This document shows, piece by piece, positions 9,169 to 12,643 of a stretch of DNA of 12,643 nt. A program made the translations under genes and the position numbers. The stretch is from Synura sp. LO234KE (Eukaryota; Sar; Synurophyceae; Synurales; Mallomonadaceae), in assembly GCA_015143735.1 (NCBI GenBank), contig VKHC01000383.1, forward strand, positions 1-12,643. Direction: 5' to 3'. The notes beneath the pieces were generated by a model. It ran no database searches. It worked only from the letters and a program-made list of their open reading frames with translations, and was not told the DNA's origin. Position 1 is the stretch's first letter; each line of letters begins with the position of its first letter.

Positions 9169-10012
9169 CAAAATATTGAAGAAACCAAGAAAAGGTTTAA
9201 AGCTTTCGAGCAATTAGGTCCGCTCTTAAACGGCAACGAGAGAGATCTACAAAATAGGAATATAGTATCATCAACTATTCGAAGACTATCGAAACACTCG
9301 TAGTACAAGAAAAAATTCCCCTCTAGCCGCGATGGTTGGAAAACAACGCCCTCAGTAAATTCGGTAAGCGGTTACTGAAGATATATTAGAATTGATATTG
9401 TGCTACCTCATAAGAGCATACAGTTGTTACAGGAGCTCGATGAAGGAACCTCCCGTACGCCAAGACCCGAGAGAATAGCTAAATCAGTAGCTTTAGCGAA
9501 TATGAGCTCCGTAACGGATGCGGCGGGAACCAGTGAAACAAATCCTGCAGTGGTAGTAACGAACGAGCGGATTCGACCTACTTTCACGCGGAAGGACGAT
9601 CGAATAGCTTATTACCGGAATAACTCGGAGACCCTTATAGGCGCTCGGGTGAGCATTTAGTATCCCGATTACGACGAACACTTTTTGGGAAGAGTGGACG
9701 CATATCATCCTGGTAGACGCGGTAAAAATCATTGGAGAGTGAACTTTGATCGAGGGAGGCACGCTTTCATCGACCTTGATACTGTTTTAAATTCTGGGGT
9801 AAGTTCCGGATAAAACAACACGTTATGAATGTCACTCTGGCATGTGTTATAGATCCTGCAGAATCGACGTCCTGAGGAACTGCCGGGAAGCGAGACCTAC
9901 GAGAGCGATGCGGTAGCGGATGAGCTTGATGATGATTATAAAATATGAGGAAGATAATTCTGAAGTGTCGACAGATGTAGTTGTAGAAGATACGGATTCA
10001 AATGACGGTTGA
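9169..10012 (+). pseudogene. Decayed intron-containing gene with a Tudor-like block and acidic tail
   Basis: One frame reads as protein across three proposed exons. Exon 9169-9363 includes IEETKKRFKAFEQLGPLL and later KKKFPSSRDGWKTTPSVNS, ending at a GTAAGC donor. Exon 9424-9798 is entered through CATACAG (60 nt intron; acceptor 9432 also fits), ending at GTAAGT. Exon 9853-9948 is entered through TGTTATAG (54 nt intron). In exon 2, codons from about 9637 to 9780 read IGARVSI, a stop, then YPDYDEHFLGRVDAYHPG and HWRVNFDRGRHAFIDLDTVL. This alternating beta pattern with FLGRV and WRVNFDRG resembles Tudor/Agenet-type methyl-reader barrels. The frame is broken by TAG at 9301-9303 and at 9658-9660. 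After the TGA at 9946-9948, a one-base shift recovers an acidic tail (YEEDNSEVSTDVVVEDTDSN) ending at 10012. The Tudor assignment is by pattern only; a chromodomain-like or other small barrel is possible. Confidence 0.5.
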
Positions 10013-10500
10013 AACCAAACAATTATTCATTAATAATATTACAATATTTGCTAATTAGTAATATGATGAACACACCGTGTGTTTTATGATTTTAGAATAA
10101 GCTAAACAAGCAAACGACCTCTACCTATCAAGATATTGGTCAATCTATTTGAGGAATGCATCCAAAGTGAAAAATACATGTGATGTGGAACGGCTAGTAG
10201 GCATACCGACCGTACATAAGTACGAACGACATAGCAATAGCCAAAGTCAACGTAAATAGTATTGGGAAAAGATACCTAGGGTTGGTAGATGTGTTCTACA
10301 CCAAAAAAACTGTTAGTGAACAACTTTTCAAATTTGTCATTTAGCACGTTGGAGCGGTTTTATGTATATTTTTGCGCATCGAAATCACTACGACGCGCTG
10401 GTCAATTTTCGACAAATTTTTTTTCTTGACCATCCTATACCATAAACAATTAGAAAAAAATTCAAAAAATATTGTGAAGTACAGTTATCATAGTCAATTA
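10013..10500. other. Right interior of the TIR element, no gene seen
   Basis: A+T-rich sequence without a coding-like frame. It contains GGTCAA and TTGACC flanking a T-rich loop at about 10403-10434, a possible weak hairpin, and several poly-A/T runs. Probably 3' flank of the decayed Tudor-like gene plus subterminal transposon sequence. Confidence 0.5.
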
Positions 10501-10668
10501 GAAGTTAAAGGGAAAATAGGGGGGTAAGGGAATAGCACGTAATCGGCCATTCGAGGACATTTTCAATTTAGCGAGTTACGTGATAAAATTATATCCCAGT
10601 GATCTTTTTCGACATTTTTTGAAAAAAACGTCACTGGGTCAGTGGCGTTTTCGCAGGAATGTGCCTTA
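10501..10668 (-). repeat. Right terminal inverted repeat
   Basis: Reverse complement of the left arm: inner block at 10524-10548 and outer block ending in GTGCCTTA at 10661-10668. Longer than the left arm because of extra sequence between the blocks, which includes the palindrome at 10595-10638. Confidence 0.85.
10595..10638. repeat. Palindrome inside the right TIR with CACTG/CAGTG motifs
   Basis: CCCAGTGA at 10595-10602 is the exact reverse complement of TCACTGGG at 10631-10638, with a T-rich/A-rich loop that adds further partial pairing. It overlaps a second near-palindrome, CGTCACTGGGTCAGTGGCG, at 10629-10647. CACTG words also occur in the left TIR, so they are candidates for subterminal transposase-binding sites. 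Confidence 0.6.
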
Positions 10669-10704
10669 ATCCCGCCCTACCCTCGGGCGCCTTAATCCCG
10701 CCCT
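10663..10704 (+). repeat. Direct repeat straddling the right end of the TIR element
   Basis: GCCTTAATCCCGCCCT occurs at 10663-10678 and again at 10689-10704, a 26 bp period. The first copy spans the TIR end and the flanking pyrimidine-rich DNA. The second lies wholly in the flank. Confidence 0.8.
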
Positions 10705-12382
10705 GCCCTACTACTCAGCCCTGCATGGATGTTGATCCGTCCGCTGGATGCTCCCATGAGATTCTACCCCAGCCGTCCCGAGATCCCTCCTCTCCTCCCA
10801 TCGCTACACACACTCCGCTCGGCGCCGCCAGCCACCCTCACGGCCCAGTACCCATGGACCATTCCCCCCCCCTCAATCCTGCTGTACCCCGTATCCAGGC
10901 TCGAGCCCGTATTGTATCCCCTGGACTGTCGTCTATATTCCTCCCACCGCTCATCCCCCATGGACGAATCCTCGCACCCACCTCCCCCAGCCGACTATTA
11001 TTTTCTGTCCGATCCTTTGACTCCTCCGCATCTCCCTATCCCTTGTTACTCCCCTTCCCCGTCGCCCCTACCCCGCTGGACGACCCTTTGCTCCCTATAT
11101 CCCCGGGCCCTACTCTTCCTCCCGACCAATTTCCTCCACCCCATCCCACTGACCCTCCCGTTCTGGCGCTTCCGATGGACATCTCTGACTCTCCTCAGTC
11201 TCGTCCCTCTCTCCTCCTCCTCTCTTTGAACCGCTCGCTGTCCCCCCCAACTCCCCAATCCTCCCATATCTCACTCCGATGGACATCTCTGACTCTCCTC
11301 AGTCCCTTCTCTCCTTGGACCGCCCGCCGTCCCCGCCCCACTCCTCCCTTCTCTCACCTCTCTGCCTCTTGGCTCCTCCATGTTTGCTGCAACTCGACCC
11401 CTCCCGACCAGCTCCCTCTCATCCTCTTCAAGTCCCGGATCATGTCTTTCTGCGTTCGCTAGTAGAACAACATGGAAACATTCGCCCATGGGTCCAACAA
11501 GCGTCCTCTGGATGCCACATTGACATGGAAGCGGATCTTCCCCTGGGCCTCACTAACTGGATTCTCTCCTGACATGCGAGCCTATGCTGTGCTATGAACC
11601 TTCTCCCCCCTCTCACCGCTGTATTTCTACCGGATGGCACCTGTGAGCACCAGTTCGCGACGTTCGCCGCCCTATGCAAAGGCTTTTTGCCGCCCCCCTC
11701 TCACAACATTCCCTTCTCCTCTCCTCCCTTGGTCTCTGCGCCCATCGTCCAGACCTCCCATCCTCTACCTGCCAAAAGTTTCAGGCTGCATTCGAATGGC
11801 TCTCCAAGGGATATCCCTCCCTCTTTCCCATCTCCGACTGGCTCTCCTTTCAGGACGTCTTCGCTATCCTTACCCCCTCAGTCCCGTGCTTCTTCTGGGG
11901 ACCTGTCTCTCGCTCTCCATCCTGGTCCAGTTGGCACCTATATGACGGCTTCTCTGATCACGGGCTTGATATCGCTGCCCCCACCTGCACATTTGCCTCC
12001 ACCCCCTCTTCCGTCCGTCCCGTCTCAACGGGTCCATCCTGCACCACCACTTTGTCCCCTGGCAAATCCCCTCGACACTCCACCATGACTTTCAGTGTGC
12101 AGTGCAAGTTCTATCTGAGCTCCTCCTTACCTCCTTTCTCCACGATTCGAACCACCTCAGCTACATCTCCTCTGATACCTACCGGCTAATCATAGCGGCA
12201 TCCCTCCGTTTTACCCCAACGGGCGTCCACCTTCCGTCCTACCCCCCCCCCAGCGAATCCTAGGGCGCGCTAAGCCCCCACTACTACGCTCGGCTCTCCT
12301 CCTCGACGGACTCAACCCTTCCCCACTCCCACTTTGGTACATTGTCTGTCGAGATCTATTTTTGAGGCAGTTTCGGAGGTGA
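10669..12382 (+). pseudogene. Second decayed pyrimidine-rich coding block, family not recognised
   Basis: Coding-like frames again chain with shifts. A Pro/Ser-rich N-terminal region runs to about 11340. Then a class 2 frame includes VPDHVFLRSLVEQHGNIRPW, is broken by TGA at 11570-11572 and resumes with LLPPLTAVFLPDGTCEHQF. A class 1 frame about 11674-11990 includes FQAAFEWLSKGYPSLFPISD. A class 0 frame about 12003-12240 includes ILHHHFVPWQIPSTLHHDF. Finally a class 2 frame runs 12251-12382, ending LWYIVCRDLFLRQFRR at TGA. The last shift coincides with a run of ten C at 12242-12251. No known domain is recognised. Strand bias and composition match the first block, so it may be the downstream part of the same element or a second protein of it. 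Some shifts could be homopolymer errors in the assembly. Confidence 0.45.
10725..11304 (+). repeat. Degenerate tandem repeats coding a proline-rich PMD motif
   Basis: A (P)-Met/Leu-Asp motif followed by Ser/Pro-rich sequence recurs with its Met/Leu codon at about 10725, 10854, 10960, 11076, 11175 and 11279, an irregular spacing of roughly 100-130 bp. The last two units share 30 identical bases (11171-11200 and 11275-11304, starting TCCGATGGACATC) at 104 bp spacing. Since 104 is not a multiple of three, the copies are read in different frames. The other units are supported only by the short motif. Confidence 0.5.
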
Positions 12383-12535
12383 AAATTTCCAAATTTTCCT
12401 GCAATGAGATATACGATCAGATAATTTGGGGAATTACTTGAGAAGGCTATTAAATGTTGTACCTGCAAGGAATTTTCTTATCTCCTCGTATTTGTCGAGA
12501 ATTAAATCTGCTATATTTGCTTGATTTTCCTTCAT
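12381..12535 (-). CDS. 5' end of a minus-strand gene, probably truncated by the pyrimidine-rich element
   Basis: ATG at 12535 opens 24 helix-like codons (MKENQANIADLILDKYEEIR, then KFLA) to a consensus donor CAG/GTAC. A 64 nt intron (12462-12399) ends in CATTGCAG. Splicing is in phase and continues with GKFGNF in exon 2 from 12398. Within a few codons the frame enters G/A-rich sequence, the complement of the pyrimidine-rich element, where it ceases to look like a natural protein. The intron length matches those of PAM68. An in-frame TAA just upstream of the ATG supports this start. Family unknown; the rest of the gene should lie beyond the element or be lost. Confidence 0.45.
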
Positions 12536-12573
12536 TTATCTGCGCTGCTTGGAAATGAAATTTTTTGGAATTT

Positions 12574-12626
12574 CTGTGATGGGGGGTTAGTGTTTATCTT
12601 ACTTGACTTGAAATGAATTGTTATAC
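12574..12626 (-). other. Candidate 5' UTR intron of the minus-strand gene
   Basis: On the minus strand AGCAG/GTATAA at 12627/12626 and CATCACAG/AAATTC at 12574/12573 delimit 53 nt. A CACTAAC branch-point-like word lies about 15 nt before the acceptor. The size fits the other introns. No start codon is seen upstream within the window, so it would lie in the 5' UTR or join an upstream exon beyond the window. Confidence 0.35.
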
Positions 12627-12643
12627 CTGCTATCTTTGCCTAT

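Larger units (their letters stand above)
8764..10668. mobile_element. 1.9 kb TIR-bounded element nested in the pyrimidine-rich element
   Basis: The outermost 23 bases, beginning TAAGGCACATTCC, recur as an exact reverse complement at 10646-10668, and the match extends to 29 of 30. Deeper inside, a 25-base block (8829-8853, starting GGCCGATTACGTG) recurs inverted at 10524-10548. Both ends carry TA next to AGGCAC, which fits a TA target duplication (8764-8765 and 10667-10668), though a TTAA-type end is also possible. The interior is A+T-richer than both flanks and carries a decayed Tudor-like gene. No transposase motif is seen, so it is probably non-autonomous or a decayed autonomous copy. Family unassigned. 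Confidence 0.72.
4640..12382 (+). mobile_element. Large pyrimidine-rich element of unknown class, interrupted by a nested insertion
   Basis: Two blocks (about 4640-8763 and 10669-12382) share an unusual composition: the plus strand is dominated by C and T, and coding-like frames lie almost only on the plus strand. Both differ sharply from the host genes on the left and the A+T-rich sequence on the right and in the middle. The middle 1.9 kb has its own inverted terminal repeats, so the simplest history is one older element split by a younger one. The inference of mobility rests on composition, decay, size and the nested insertion. No reverse transcriptase, integrase or transposase motif, no LTR and no element ends were identified. 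It could instead be a decayed host gene family or a viral relic. Boundaries are approximate. Confidence 0.45.

Noticed and set aside
9649-9660. GTGAGC...TTTAG as a 12-nt intron removing the TAG in the Tudor-like exon
   Set aside because: Far too short to be spliced, and it would delete residues of the expected beta-strand. A nonsense mutation is simpler.
12135-12155. GATTCGAACC, resembling a minus-strand tRNA T-loop
   Set aside because: The flanking bases do not form a T-stem and no acceptor, D or anticodon arm is seen. It lies in coding-like sequence of the element.
4640-12382. LTR retrotransposon interpretation of the pyrimidine-rich element
   Set aside because: No long direct repeats, primer-binding site, polypurine tract, protease, reverse transcriptase or integrase motif could be recognised by eye.
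1-12643. CRISPR array or prokaryotic operon
   Set aside because: No regular spaced repeats of CRISPR type. Spliceosomal introns and a plastid-targeted protein indicate a eukaryotic nuclear genome.

Overview
The window looks like nuclear DNA from a photosynthetic eukaryote. It holds a PAM68-type photosystem II assembly factor split by two short GT-AG introns (59 and 51 nt), next to a secretory-pathway glycosyltransferase. Other inferred introns are also short (54 to 69 nt). The PAM68 reading frame opens with a hydrophobic, signal-peptide-like stretch ahead of a basic, Ser-rich region. That would fit a bipartite leader for a complex (secondary) plastid, but a primary-plastid alga cannot be excluded. 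I cannot name the species.

Layout. Positions 1 to about 212 may carry the last exon of a plus-strand gene. Positions 213-1637 are mostly unexplained and contain an odd cluster of interleaved inverted repeats near 872-981. The only two intact, recognisable host genes are divergent: a GT90/CAP10-like glycosyltransferase (complement 1638-2783) and PAM68 (2846-3750), whose start codons lie only 62 bp apart. After a weak small-protein candidate (3830-4105) and a noncoding stretch, the base composition changes abruptly.

From about 4650 to 8763, and again from 10669 to about 12382, the plus strand is strongly pyrimidine-rich (C and T). It carries long, overlapping, coding-like frames that jump between phases: relics of large proteins of unrecognised family. 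Near the end of the first block is a clear remnant of a SET (lysine methyltransferase) domain, broken by two adjacent TGA codons. The two blocks are separated by a 1.9 kb A+T-richer element (8764-10668) bounded by terminal inverted repeats. This element carries its own decayed, intron-containing gene with a Tudor-like block and an acidic tail. The simplest reading is a nested insertion: a TIR transposon inside an older pyrimidine-rich element. At the right edge the composition returns to normal, and a minus-strand gene start (complement about 12381-12535, with introns) appears to run into the element and is probably truncated.

What stands out is that two different selfish-looking units here carry chromatin-type domains, a SET-like writer and a Tudor-like reader, both now broken. 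No reverse transcriptase, integrase or transposase motif was recognised in either unit, so their class is unknown.
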